Below, one piece after another: positions 49,071 to 60,699 of a stretch of DNA of 64,000 nt (positions are counted from its first letter, which is position 1; each line of letters starts with the position of its first letter). Both the position numbers and the translations under genes were made by a program. The stretch is from assembly GCA_039881145.1 (NCBI GenBank), contig JAYKKI010000064.1, forward strand, positions 2,445,001 through 2,509,000, read 5' to 3'. A model generated the notes under the pieces. It was not told the DNA's origin and searched no databases. It worked only from the letters and a program-made list of their open reading frames with translations. The DNA is from Druceiella hillmani (taxonomy: Eukaryota; Arthropoda; Insecta; Lepidoptera; Hepialidae).

Positions 49071-49691
49071 CCGTTTGAGTTCCGACGAGTGCTATCGCGC
49101 TCGTGGCGCGAAATCAGTTGCTGTTTAGCGCACGGTAGGGGAGGTCGTTCGCACGCATCGCTAATTTTTATCTTTCTACGTGTTACATAAAGTTCAATTA
49201 TAATATTATTAGTAATTACAATATAAAAAGGATCCAGGAAAAGAAAATTTTTAACCCATAATGTCGGAGTGTGAAAATAATTCGAGTGAAAATGATCAGT
49301 TTTCAAGTTGTGAAGAAAGTGATAATGGGAGTGACATTGTGGTGCGCTCACAATTTGGCGTAATGCAAATTTTTAGTGATAGTGTTAATAGTGACGATAA
49401 CAATTTTTTTGCTGATACAGAGGATGTACAGGACTGCGAAAATACAATGTGACCTTGATTTCAGTTTTTGTTATAATTTTTGTTCACAATATATATTTCC
49501 ATAATTGTCTTTGTATTTTATTATCCTTGTACAAATTTTTATTAAGAAAACACCGAAAAAATTATTAAAATTGGATAAATTTGGGAAGACAAACAGTTTT
49601 TTTTCCAGACAAGAGTAAATGACATCAAAAGCAAAAGATTTCTTTGGCATTTTTAAGTATATATGAGTAAAAAACTATGGTACTAAAACAA
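49071..49691 (+). mobile_element. piggyBac-like element inserted at TTAA
   Basis: 621 bp between two TTAA tetramers (49067-49070 and 49692-49695). The left end is CCGTTTGAGTTCC (49071-49083) and the right end GGTACTAAAACAA (49679-49691). They pair as inverted repeats at 9 of 13 positions and resemble the CCC(T/G)TTGAGT-type ends of piggyBac-like elements. The paralogous left arm of the giant inverted repeat (about 34586-34610, reverse strand) reads TTTTAATTAATAGAAAGTTT with a single TTAA and no insert, so both junctions are exact. A GC-rich stretch with GCTATCGCGCTCGTGGCGCG lies just inside the left end. The element is too short for a full transposase. Confidence 0.9.
49261..49452 (+). CDS. 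Short acidic reading frame in the piggyBac-like element
   Basis: 63 codons from ATG to TGA, about 190 bases inside the left end. The product is rich in Ser, Asp, Glu and Asn (SECENNSSENDQFSSCEESD...). Acidic Ser-rich N-termini are typical of piggyBac transposases, so this is probably what remains of the transposase start after an internal deletion. No catalytic core follows. It may not be translated. Confidence 0.4.
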   Translation: MSECENNSSENDQFSSCEESDNGSDIVVRSQFGVMQIFSDSVNSDDNNFFADTEDVQDCENTM

Positions 49692-50699
49692 TTAATATGA
49701 AGTTTTGAAAATTTAAAAAAAAATTATTTTTATTAGAGATTTGATAACCAACATTATGTACAAGGCGATGCTGGACCATATCTTGTTGGTCTGTGTGAAT
49801 GTCTTATAAAGATTGAAATAATAACAGTGTGTTTTTAAAACATCTTTGGGAAGTTTAGTTTGCAAATTTTTAAATGACTGACTAAAAACCATGAAAACCT
49901 GGGATTCGTGAAAATTCATTAAAAGACTAAATTTTTGAGACCCTTTACTGATCAAATTGGATTCTTATTTTCAATAACATTGACATAATATTGGATATGT
50001 ATCATCTGTTTATGAATGATATTCATATTTATAAATGATGAAGATTATTGAAGGTAGAATTTTACGATCCATTTTAATTCCGCTCAAAATAAATATTTGC
50101 TAGAAATTCTATAGCAAATATTTTATAGAAATTACCTACTTTATGAACATGGCATTCATCTTGTTCCTGTTTCTTAAATACAGTGAAAGTTTACTATGTG
50201 GGCTTCCGCTTGAACTGAACAAAATCATATTTTTGTCGATACATTGTCAGTTCATATGTCTGTCTGTTCGTAAGAGCTTTTTTTTAAATGAATTAAGATG
50301 GAAACATGAAATTCAAATATATTATGTAGTTGCTTGACCAGTTACTAAAAATGGCATTTAAAATTACCTAAATTTATATTTTGATGGGGTTCCTAAAAAT
50401 TGTTTCCGCATAAGCGTGCAGAGTATCATTGAAAAATACCCTATGAACTAAGCACAAGTGTGGGTTATAATTTTTTTTTACTGAAATATAACTATTTCGT
50501 ACTTCATCATAGTTATAAATTTTAGACCCATTTTGTTATCGGATTTATCTCAAAAACTTAATTATATTTAAACCTGTGATTCGACTTAACGTTCGTCATG
50601 TTCTATATTCAGACAAAAAATCCTGAAGAGGGCTAAATGTGCAAAATTAAAAAGTCATCGGTAATAAAACTGAGTCTTTTTTGAGAAATTCACAATAAT

Positions 50700-51265
50700 T
50701 TTATGCCTGTTAAACACATACTAGGCAATATATACACATAGCAAAAATAACATCAATATTTGCAAATAATTTAAACAAAACGCAATGTGCGCTTAAAAAG
50801 TTTTCTTCCAAATTTTGATATGAGTGTAACTGTACACAAAAATCTCATTGTGCACGTTTTTTTCATCCATTCTTACACCCACATTCTATTTAAACACCTA
50901 GTGTATTCTGAAATATATGTCCTTATATTTGGTTCTGCACTTCAATTGTAAATATTGTTATCTGCACAGAGATTAGGAAACACTTGCATTAAAATATTCA
51001 CATTTGACATAACCCCTCCTATGTGTGGGTGACCACCATGAGGGCTGTCATCATCGTGACATTTAAACTCAAAAGGCGTGTCTAAATTAACACATGTATA
51101 TATATTTTTTTTCATTATTAGAAAGTCAGTAAAAAAAGTGTAAGTAAATAATATAATTTTGTAATAAACAGTGCTTTATTTCAAAAAATGGCAAAATATG
51201 CAAAGAGAGCTAGAAAACATTAGTAAACATTAAAGAAACGATACTGTTAACGTAAAGCCAAAATC
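50700..51265. other. Non-coding DNA outside the right arm
   Basis: No similarity to the giant repeat and no gene seen. Confidence 0.5.
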
Positions 51266-51269
51266 ATTA

Positions 51270-52750
51270 TATTACCTAGAATTAAAATTTGCATCCACTG
51301 ACAGAGAGACGTCTTTTCACAATGATTTATGCCCTTACACATATGTGCCCTTCTGGGTTACTCATTCACTGACCTGTCCTCTTACTTTGACACACACATG
51401 GCTGGTACCTGACCCACTACCCTTTAGACTTGTGCTCGATTGGTCGACTGGGGTGTAGGTATTTATTTGCCTTTGCTTATTATTTGTTGTACAATAATTT
51501 TTAAACCAAAGTTTTTGTCTGAAAGCATGAATGCCCGCAAGGAGGTTCTGCACAAGTTATGTATCATTCATTTTTTCATTACTTATCATTTCTTGCTTTG
51601 TGTCTTATAATAAATATTATCATTTATTTCTGAAATCCCCTAAATGATCTCTTAACAATGATACCACAGTCAATAAGTTTTGTTATCAATATTATTTGTT
51701 TTATTAAAAATTGAAATATTACATTTCCTATTTGGTTTTGTTTATAGATCTAAAGCCTATATTATTCAGGATAATATACTAATTTCAACAGTATATCATT
51801 TGTTAAAGTTAGTTTAGCCGTGTGTCGCAATCAGGATTTCTAACTAATATAATTTACTTGAGGCTATCATTTGAGATTTAATCAATCAGAAGAGCTAAGA
51901 TTTTGGTAGTTATAGAGTAGGGAATTCTGATGATATTTTATGTTTAATAATATTTTATGTTTAATAAGTATTTCTTCTACGAAGACTTTCACCAAAAATG
52001 GAAACTTTTGACACGATACAGTTATTTAATAGATTCATTTTTAAGCTCATTTGCAGATTAAACGGAGATCCCTATTAATATAAATCACGATGGTTAAAAT
52101 TTTACAAAGATCTAAATGAGCACACTGTCATGGATCATCATCATCTACCTCCAAGTAGACTCCAGGATAAAGATTTTTGACCTCATTACTTATACTTTGG
52201 TTTGGCTTACAAAAACTTTACAATATTCGGAAAGTGAGATAAGACACAACGATGATGGAAGTTGTACCAACCAACGATACAGCCAAGCTTTCATCCCATA
52301 GTTTCAAAGAAAGAAATTTTGATCCCCATTCAGGGCATTTATCTGTAATAAATTGAGAACAATGCAAAAGTCTAGATGAAAAGATCCCGAACCCTCATAT
52401 TCGTCTACTTTTATTACAAAGTAGAAGTATAAATATGTGGTTTGGCTGCCATTGACAAACTGGGATAGCGGCTTTAATAGTTGCCAATACAATATTATAA
52501 TTCAGATCTATTGTCTGTATCATAAACAGGAGTTCCTTTCTGTGATAGCAAGTCTTAAAATAGGATTTAATTTTATGTCATTTCAGTTTTGATTATGGTA
52601 ATATATGAGTCATATTATGTCGTAATACATGTGGTTATATTTATAAATACTTTTAAAAACCTATAATTGTGGTGTTAGCAGTAGCTAAATGTGATTTAGT
52701 ATTCATTCATTACAAACTGTTTATACAAGTGGTGACATATTTACACAGTT
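51270..52750. repeat. Segmental duplication, copy A
   Basis: Direct repeat of about 60700-63060. Shared words in order include TGCCCTTA..CATATGT, GGTCGACT, AAGATTTTGG.AGTT, CTCATTTGCAGATTA, GATCTGAGTGAGCACAC-like, TGGATCAT, TACCTCCAAGT, ACAAAAACTTTACA, ACACAGCCAAG-like, GAAATTTTGAT and GTATTCATTA. Identity is roughly 65-75% by eye. Copy A lacks the hairpin element present in copy B and so serves as its empty site. No protein family recognised. Confidence 0.75.
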
Positions 52751-53554
52751 AATGATATTGATATTTCAATAAAATATATGTTTAATAAAATGTTAGCATT
52801 GTAGAAAAACCTAAACATAAAACTTAAACCTAAATATAAAACCCTATAGATATGATATAATAAATCAGATACGGTGGTGCTGCTATAATATACTAGAAGG
52901 CTATTATAATTAAATACCAAATAACAGAGGTGAAAATAATGAACGTCTGAAGAATTTATATTATCTTTACAATACCTTTTTGTCTAATAACTTGTTTCCT
53001 CAAATGTAAGATGTAGTTAAATTGGTTAGGAAATGTCGTTTGATCTCTGCTAGTGCTCAGGTTTACATTTTTCTATCCTGACCTTTGGATTTGTCAGTTT
53101 GTGAACAAGAATAATCTCTTCTAACCAATCAAAAAGACTTTATTAATTATTAGTGATGTATCTAACTGCAAAAGTAAAAGTAGAACTCAAAAGAGTGCGA
53201 GTGGAATAAAATTATTAATTAGATAAATAAGCGTGAACAAAAAAAAATTTGGCACAAAGAAGACAAGACGAAGCAGGAGGCGTAAACGGGGAGTGTGTAA
53301 ATGAAATCAGAAGATAAGTTGTTTGCAAGACCATTTTAAAACCAGCGAGCTTGCAGGCCATTTTTATATAATATTGATGTGTGCATAATGTCAATAAAAT
53401 AAAATACAATTACGAAAGAATCAGTTTGTTGAATTTTTTTATGGAAACAAGTAAGAAATTCACAAAGGGACATCCAAAGTCTGCGGAACAAAAGGGTTGT
53501 AAGTTAAATAAAATAATGCAATTATTTTTCTTTTTCAATATAATCTCCCTTAAA

Positions 53555-53830
53555 CTATGCACTTCCTAGATCTTGAAATAAATTTTTCTAAACCATCAAA
53601 AAACTATTTTTTATCTTTGTCGTGGAGATGAGCTGAAATTGTCTACTTCACCTCGCTATCATCCTTCATTTTCTTTCCCGGAACTTTTTTTCAGGTTTAG
53701 GAACAAGTAAAAATCACTGGAAACTGGATCAGGGCTATAGGATGGGTGAATCAACGATTCAAAGCTGAGATTCCATCGCAGCTGATGAAAACTACTCACA
53801 AGCTAGCAAAGCTTCTATATTTATACAATT
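53555..53830 (-). pseudogene. mariner-type transposase fragment
   Basis: On the minus strand THPSYSPDPVSSDFYLFLNL (about 53750-53692) matches the C-terminal catalytic block of mariner transposases, 'HPPYSPDLAPSD(Y/F)HLF', which holds the third Asp. It is followed by a Lys-rich stretch equivalent to 'LK..L.GKRF' and, after frame changes, FDGLEKFISR near 53590-53560, the usual C-terminal 'F-x-DGI-x-KL-x-x-R'. The N-terminal part and the first two catalytic residues are not recognisable upstream. It is heavily frameshifted and dead. Confidence 0.75.
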
Positions 53831-54224
53831 GCGAAAATTCTACTATTCTTTTTCCTTTCAGTGGTATTAAACTATTGTTTTATGATATTATAATGATATT
53901 TCAGTATTTTCTAAGTATTTTTTGGCCTGATATCTTTTATTTGATAACAATTAAAAATTATATATTGGTTAGAATTTGCATGACTTATTAATTTTTATTT
54001 AAAAATTTCCAAAAGACTATGTACTTAAAGAAAAATGGATAAATATTTGAAAATGTTTCACTAATAACTGAATACATATAAGAAACAATACAATATTTTC
54101 ATATTATTACACAACTGGTTGCTTTGTGATAGGCGAGAAAGGTTACAAACAAATTTTTTAATATGTGGTTTTAAAATGATAATAGAAATTTATACTACAA
54201 GATGGTTACGAGAGAGCTTAAATT

Positions 54225-54975
54225 TATATACTCTAAAACACAAGCCTTCAGACTGAGGCTAAAAAAATTGGCCTAAATATCAAAGAAAAGAAAACAAAAT
54301 TTATGATTCTCACAAATCAAGAGATTAACAATGCACCATTGGTGGTAAATGTCCATACTTCTGAAAAAATTACCAAATTTATATATTAAATATCTTGTGA
54401 CAACTGTAATGAAATGAATGTTAAAATTAACCACCGCCTGATGCTGGCAAATAAACGCTACTTTGGTTAAAGAAACCAACTAAGATCATAACTCACTGGC
54501 AATGGAACAAAAATTAATATGTATAAAACGCTAATTCAACCAGTAGCCCTCTATGGCAGAAGAAGCTGGACATTGAGTAACCATATACAAAGGAGACTAC
54601 TAATTTTTAGAGAAAAATATCATGCAGTCTTTAGTGCTGCCTAAGAAAATAAGGTTTGGCGAATTCTCTACAGTCACAAAATTTATAATCAACATAAACA
54701 ACCAAACATTGTTAAAGTTATCAAATCAAGGTGAAAAAGCATCTTGGACACTTTGACCAGAAGATAATAACCGGACTAAATTACTAACTTCCAACAAGCC
54801 AGGGGCACCAGGAAACGGGAAAGACCTGCACTCAGATGGCTTGATGGTGTCGAGAATGACTTAAAAATATTTAAAGTTACCAACTGGAAACATGAAACAT
54901 CTGATAAACACCGATGGAAAAAGCTCATTGGCCCTGTCCTGCTCTAGGCTATAGTGCCAAGAAGAAGAATAAAAT
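54225..54975 (+). pseudogene. 3' part of a non-LTR retrotransposon pol
   Basis: Plus-strand frames give the conserved end of a common arthropod LINE reverse transcriptase. AKKIGLNIKEKKTKFMI (54255-54305) is the thumb-side block after the YADD motif. Next come MYKTLIQPVALYGRRSWTLS (54520-54580), VWRILYSHKIYNQHKQPNIV (54645-54715), KKHLGHFDQK and RGTRKRERPALRWLDGVEND (54800-54860), and a terminal W...IGPVLL. At least five stops and three frame changes are present, and the palm domain upstream is missing. The relic is 5'-truncated, as is usual for target-primed insertion. It is a different lineage from the one at 10.9-12.1 kb as far as can be judged. Confidence 0.85.
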
Positions 54976-55233
54976 AGAAGCCATATATATAATAAGCATT
55001 CAATATTTTTATGAATTGTAAATTGGTAACTTTTTCTTTGTATGTTGTATCTGTATCACTATACTTTCTGTGCGACAAAGCAATATGCTTTAAAGAGTGT
55101 AAAGTCATATACAGAGAAACTCTCACCACACAGCACAGATTACTAGCAGCTTACTTAAGACTCCTATCTTGGTTCTATTTGATCAAAAACCACAATCATG
55201 TGTAAAATAATATAACTTAAGTAAACCTCTCAG

Positions 55234-55331
55234 TGATAAGTTTAACGACCAGATGAAGGAATTTATTGAATACTCAATGGCACGTTCTGATAGGCTTGAC
55301 ATCAATCCTCAGTGGAATGACTTCAAAAAAG
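55234..55331 (+). CDS. Candidate internal exon, protein not recognised
   Basis: An open stretch (55211-55339) encodes KFNDQMKEFIEYSMARSDRL then DINPQWNDFKKG, with protein-like composition that stands out against the Lys/Ile/Asn chance frames nearby. It is preceded by CTCTCAG (acceptor-like, ending 55233) and followed by AAAAAAG|GTAGGT (donor-like at 55332). The donor overlaps the left inverted end of the neighbouring repeat element, so the end of the frame may be derived from that element. I do not recognise the family. It could be a host exon or the end of an element-encoded frame. Confidence 0.3.
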
Positions 55332-56520
55332 GTAGGTACTAAAAAGTAAAAAATAATTAACTCGAGATAAGTACCTACTTATTTGCTATAAATAACTAAG
55401 TTCCTTATTTTTGAAGTCGGTGCCATCACTGTCGATCAACTTAAACAAATTTATAATTTAATTTAATTTATAATGCCAATTAAAAACTTTGACTTCTAAT
55501 GTACTTACGATACTAAACAGATTCATATAGGATGTATTTATTATATAAAATTTGACATTTGTTTAAATTGATAAATTTTTAAAAGATAATTTATTTTATA
55601 ATTTTTAATTATTAATATATTAATATTAATAATCACAATTATTTTCTTTCTTAGAATATTAGATAAAAATTAAAAGCTCCAAGCAAAAGCTTGTATGTAG
55701 ATAATTTCCTCTGCCTAAAATTGATTATCAACAATATATAGAAATGAAGCAATAGTAGTTAGCTGTTAACCGTTGAGGAGTTAGATTCTTCATATCCGAA
55801 ATCCAATATCAGATTTTGCAAATTAAAAACTACCACTTGAAGAGTTTCGTTCTTCATATCGAAAACCCAATATTAAATTTTGCAAAGTAATAACTAAAGT
55901 AACAACTAACTAATAGCATATATATTGAATCACGATCAATTTACTACCATCCGTTATGGAATTACATTATTCATCTTCAAAACTCATCATCACACACTGA
56001 CCTGGTCGATAGTACAGTTATTTTGCAAAGTAAAAACTACCAGTAGTAAATATCTTGATTTACGTTTGATTTACTACCATCCGATAAAGAGTTCCATTGT
56101 TCATCTCCAAAACACATCATCAGACCCTGACTTGGTCGACGGTGTAGTTATTTTGCAAAGTAACAACTACTAGTAGCAAATATCTTTAATCACAGTTGAT
56201 TTACTAACATCCATTGTTCGTATCTAGAATTTATCATCAGACCCAGACCTGGTAAGTGGTGTAATTATTTTGCAAAAAAACGATTATCCGTAGCAAATAT
56301 CTTGAATCATAATTGATTTACTGCTTTTGTTAAGGAGTTCCATCATTAATTTCCGGACCTCATCATCAGATCATCATAATATTTATATGGGACCACACCT
56401 ATAGCACCCTCTTTCAAATAAAAAAGAATCATCAAAATCGGTCCACTTGATAAAGAATTATCGCTGAACCAATAAAAAAAACAGATTACGACATATTGAG
56501 AACCTTCTGTTTTGAAGTCA
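55318..56520. mobile_element. TIR-flanked non-autonomous element with internal minisatellite
   Basis: Left end TGACTTCAAAAAAGGTAGGT (55318-55337) and, read from the other side, right end TGACTTCAAAACAGAAGGTT (56520-56501). A second inverted TTTTTGAAGTCGGTG lies at 55411-55428. Between them is an array of 117-143 bp units. The end motif (TTTTGAAGTCRGT) and the phrase 'caccctctttcaaataaaaaagaatcatcaaaatcggtcca' resemble very abundant interspersed repeats that I associate with lepidopteran and some other insect genomes. That association is from memory. No coding capacity inside. Confidence 0.65.
55790..56345. repeat. Minisatellite, units of about 117-143 bp, 4-5 copies
   Basis: Each unit contains TTGATTTACTA, CATCCG, a GAGTTCCATTGTTCATCTCC-like phrase, CTCATCATCAGAC, ACCTGGTCGA, TTATTTTGCAAAGTAA and AACTACTAGTAG. 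TTTTGCAAA occurs at about 55814, 55878, 56021, 56151 and 56268. Copies are diverged by substitutions and small deletions. Confidence 0.9.
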
Positions 56521-56524
56521 GTTA

Positions 56525-57940
56525 AAAAGGCAATAAAAAAAGCAAAAGTAATTTTTTTTGTCTTTTCATTTTTTCGTCATTTTAATAGTTTGGAAAAACA
56601 TCATTTTCAATAAAAATTTTTATAATAAATTTTGGATCTTACTGTCGCACGACAACTAGGTACTTTAAGACAAATTAAAAAAAAACTTGAGGTCAATTGA
56701 AATAAGGTCAAAATTATTTCTAATATGGGAAAATATTTCAATATTAAAAAACGTACACTAGACAAAGAAATAGTATTTATCAATACAGCAAGGAAAATGT
56801 AAGTGGAATTTTACATGAAATAAAATTAATCGCCATTTGAAGTAATTCAATGATAAATGAGTCAGTAACGTTTTTGTTTAAACATCAATACAATATGTAT
56901 CCTTCATACGTGTATGTTATTTGAAAAGGTATTTTAACCTTAGACACGCATACGTAATATACTTGTTCGTGTGTTTATAGTTGCGTAATATTTACCTAAT
57001 AAGTAAGTTTAGAAGCATACAATGAAAAATTGTTCTTTTGTAATGTACACTTGTACAAGTATTTAAAAGAAACATTTACTGACCCAGTTGATATTCACTC
57101 AATTATAAGTAACAAGCATAAGTCTACGTACAAATAAATTTCCTACTAGTAATATTTCATTAGGGTAAGTCAGTTTCGTTATTTTTTGATAAGACATTTA
57201 AAAATATTTAATAAACATAGAATAAAAAATATATAAATATAGAGCCAAGTTGCACTAACTGTACTGTTTAGTGTTGTGTTTATGAATAGGATAATGAATT
57301 ATGTATGGAATTAACATTACAACTGGCTGTACGTTTCTTCATGATGAAATTCTGAATCGTTAAAATTTGGCAAGTTGTTCTCAAAAATCACTAAATATTT
57401 TGTCGCTCAACATTATCTCCAAAATGTATTTTCAAAAAATTCTATAGTCTCACAAAAACTTAAAGTTAAATATTTTTTATAAATTGAAGATCATAAAATA
57501 CATCTTTGGCCTACATTGTTTTAATATTATTTTTGTTACATTATTTGCAGTTAAAATTAATTTAACTGCAAATAATGTAAATTTATCTTTCGCGCTAATA
57601 TCTTTACATTTCAAAGAAATTGGGAGTCACATTTAAAGAGATTTTAAAAATGTATTTATTTAAAAAAATTGAAAATTAAAAGTGCTCTCAATTAAAAATA
57701 TTGAAAATTAAAAGTACCCTCACACTGAAACACAAGTCGGTGTTTGTAAACCAAAGACATCAATATAACATACCTATACATTTCTATAAAGAAAAATGTT
57801 CAAACAAACCACAAATATTAATTTCATTAAAATTAATTTTAATGCATATCTTAAAATCGTACCGTAAAGTCGATATATAGACTTGAGTTATTTTTCAGGA
57901 AGAAGAAAGTTATATATAGTATATTTTGAGAGTATATTTT
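56525..57940. other. AT-rich non-coding DNA
   Basis: No reading frame or known motif. It contains one perfect hairpin, listed next. Confidence 0.5.
57536..57580. repeat. Perfect 20-bp inverted repeat, 5-nt loop
   Basis: TTACATTATTTGCAGTTAAA (57536-57555) and its exact complement (57561-57580) flank ATTAA. Confidence 0.95.
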
Positions 57941-57942
57941 GT

Positions 57943-58210
57943 CCACAATTAAATGAAACGACGTGATGTAGTATTATTTCTACTTTCTTTAATTTCTTTA
58001 CCACGTCCTAGGCATCGTTGTAATACAACATCTTCAGGTGGAATATTAGCAAAGATGTCTTTGCTAATATTCCACCTGAAGATGTTATAATACAACGAAA
58101 CCTAGGTCGTGGTAAAGAAATTAAAGATAGTAGAAATAATACTACATCACGTAGTTTTATTTAATTGTGAATAATGAATTTCTACAAAATTAACGCCAAA
58201 TATATTCAAT
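57943..58210. mobile_element. Fold-back hairpin element, copy 2 (inverted orientation)
   Basis: 268 bp. A palindrome with arms of about 112 bp (57945-58055 and 58058-58168) meets at a 2-base loop (GCAAAGA-TG-TCTTTGC, centre 58056.5). The arms differ at only about 6-8 positions. The single-sided tail is on the right here (AATGAATTTCTACAAAATTA...TTGAAT reversed; 58169-58210), so this copy is inverted relative to the other two. The 12-mer AGTATATTTTGT flanks both sides exactly (57931-57942 and 58211-58222). Confidence 0.92.
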
Positions 58211-58224
58211 AGTATATTTTGTAT

Positions 58225-60695
58225 TATATTTGAGTTTACTATAGACTTATTCACTATATAAAATGACCATAATGAGTGTTATATTCCTATCATTTCTAAA
58301 TATTATAAGGTTGGCAAATGTGTTATTAATATTTTAGATAATGCGATGTTTCACCAGCTAAAAAATTTTTAATTTCAGCAGTCATACGAAGCACTAAATA
58401 TCTTGCATTCTTATTAAATTTCTTTTTTATGTGACTAATTGCTCCAGTGAACAATGCAAATGTCCCATTCTATTGCACTAAAAAAGATCATATGTTCATT
58501 CAACAAGTGTTCAAAAACTTGAGACAAGTTTAAAGAATTTATTCAAAAAGAAAGAAATATACAGTTCTACATTTTTCCAATATTCGGTTCAGAAAATCTT
58601 TTGAATGTCAACTGCTAGTAAATTAAGGTATGCGGAACTAAGTTCTTTGACATGAATTTCAATGAACATCTGTTAAAATATCTATAGCAAAGATCTGAAC
58701 ACAATCAAGAGAGCGCTGTTTAAAATTTTCAGACTGACCCACCGATTCATAATTTATAACATAGTAAATTTGTCGCTGAACTTCTATCTGTCCTTGTGAG
58801 ATAAAAATATGACTTCACTTCCAAACCTGGTTTTCATGTCTCTCCTTTCCACAGTCCAATTAACCAAAATGCAAACGAGAAACGAAATCAAGTACAAATA
58901 TCTAGAGCAGACGGGTTCCCGGTCAATGCTCCAGTACCGTGTACTACTCCGATCAGTTACTCTTCTCCACCACATCATAGTTATCATAATCTTCTCAAGT
59001 ATCGATCTATCACAGACCAAGATACATGAATTGATCACCATCGACAAATATAGAACAAGATTTTTGACTAATTGGAATTTCGTAAGTATTTCAAAATACA
59101 AGCTATGAATTTATTTGTTTTTTAGCGTAGATATTTCTAGAGGAATTACCACTGTAATCGTATTATCTACCATTTAATTAAAACACATATAAAATAACAA
59201 TATACGAACAATGAAAGACTAACAGATTTTATATAAAAATGAAATAAATATGAATAAAATTATGACTAGAATTATATTGAGACGACAAAGGAATTATAAA
59301 CGGAGCTATAAAGATATTATTATGTCGAAATTAAGAACAGGAATCAGAAAGATAAAATACCTTTAATTATGTTTATTGACAATGGGTTGCAAAACATGAC
59401 TTCTCGTTTATTTACTGCTAAGCAGCATATACAGTAAAGAAATTTTTTCAGAAGTAGTATTGTGTTTGAAAATTAGGAGAGAGTGAACATTTTCCAAAGG
59501 CGCACTAAACACATCAACTCATATTTCCAATCATTCGAATAAACTTAATCATGATGATTATATTAGGTCAAATACTTAACAAAATAATCATGATTATTAT
59601 ATTAGGTCAAATACTTAACAAAGTCAAGCCAATAAAACTAAAGAATAAAATGTTTTTGAAATGTTGATATAGAAACGAAATAGCGAAAAAAATTATTTTG
59701 TACCTGGCGGAAGATGACCACAAAAATTTTCTACCCCGGCTTCCACACAATTTTTTTAGATGACAATAATACTAATAGACTGGCAGTTTGAAATTATGTA
59801 TTAATTAATTATTGATACCAAAATGTAATGTTTAAAAAGTTATATCAAAATAAATTTTTTGCCTCATTTAAATTCAATTGCAATACCCTCACACTTTTTT
59901 TATTTTTTATTTCCAGTGATTACTATGCGCAATGAGTTACAGATTTAACCTATAACCAAATGAATGTGTGTACTCTCTTCGAATAATATGTAAATTTTGC
60001 CACTTTCAAACCTGTCGGTAATAGCAGGCTGGCTACTTCTTATTTAAAAAACTTTTAATATAGGTTCTATTTCCGAAAGAACAATTTGTTTGGAATTGAA
60101 TTATCATGAACAATATTGTACATACCGTGAGAAATATTGTACATACCGTAGGAGGCTACTGAAATAATAATAGACATGTTATATTCTCATAAAATAAGTA
60201 AAGAATGGTTTCAGGTATTGCTCGCATGCCATTTTAAATAAAGAAAGCGAAAAAAGTCACTGAAAAGACTACTCAACAAAAATCTCAAACATTTTGAAAC
60301 TGTTATTTTGCATTAAAATAGTAATAGAAGTTTATTGCGTAAAAGTTTAATAGATATTATTAGATATTTATTGTTTATACAATTCTCATCATAATATCTA
60401 AAATATTATCAATTAATACCGTTTTTATATATATACTTTTATGAATTTTGACGTAACATGTTTTTTCTGATACCATTATATATACCGCTTTTGTTAATAA
60501 ATTTCTTTATACTAAATATATGTAAACCTATGACATCCTATTTCTGGATACACGAATGCTATGATAATTTAATATAACTAAAACTATTCAAAATAACTAA
60601 CGAAAAGAGTAAAACAATAACAATTTTATCTACAATTTTATATACTATCAAAAATTATAAAAACAAAACAAAATTTCTGTTAACATAGATCCAAA
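58225..60695. other. AT-rich non-coding DNA
   Basis: No recognised gene. Overlapping opposite frames of about 100 codons at 58784-59108 have near-normal composition but no motif I know on either strand. A 38-bp tandem duplication is listed separately. A 22-bp duplication (AATATTGTACATACCGT) is at 60112-60151. Confidence 0.45.
59547..59622. repeat. 38-bp tandem duplication
   Basis: AATCATGATGATTATATTAG...AACAAAAT (59547-59584) is repeated from 59585 with two changes. Confidence 0.92.
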
Positions 60696-60699
60696 GCCA

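Larger units (their letters stand above)
41820..50695. repeat. Right arm of the giant imperfect inverted repeat
   Basis: Inverted counterpart of 33765-40090 (anchors given there). It is longer because two transposons sit inside it (45979-48810 and 49071-49691). It carries the better-preserved piggyBac transposase relic. Similarity fades outward at about 50,695, where the left arm reads 'AAAAAGGATTTGG' and this arm reads into unrelated sequence, and inward at about 41,820. Confidence 0.9.

Noticed and set aside
58784..59108. Overlapping ~100-codon frames on opposite strands
   Set aside because: No motif, signal, splice context or family resemblance on either strand. Opposite frames can stay open together by chance, so they were not called as genes.
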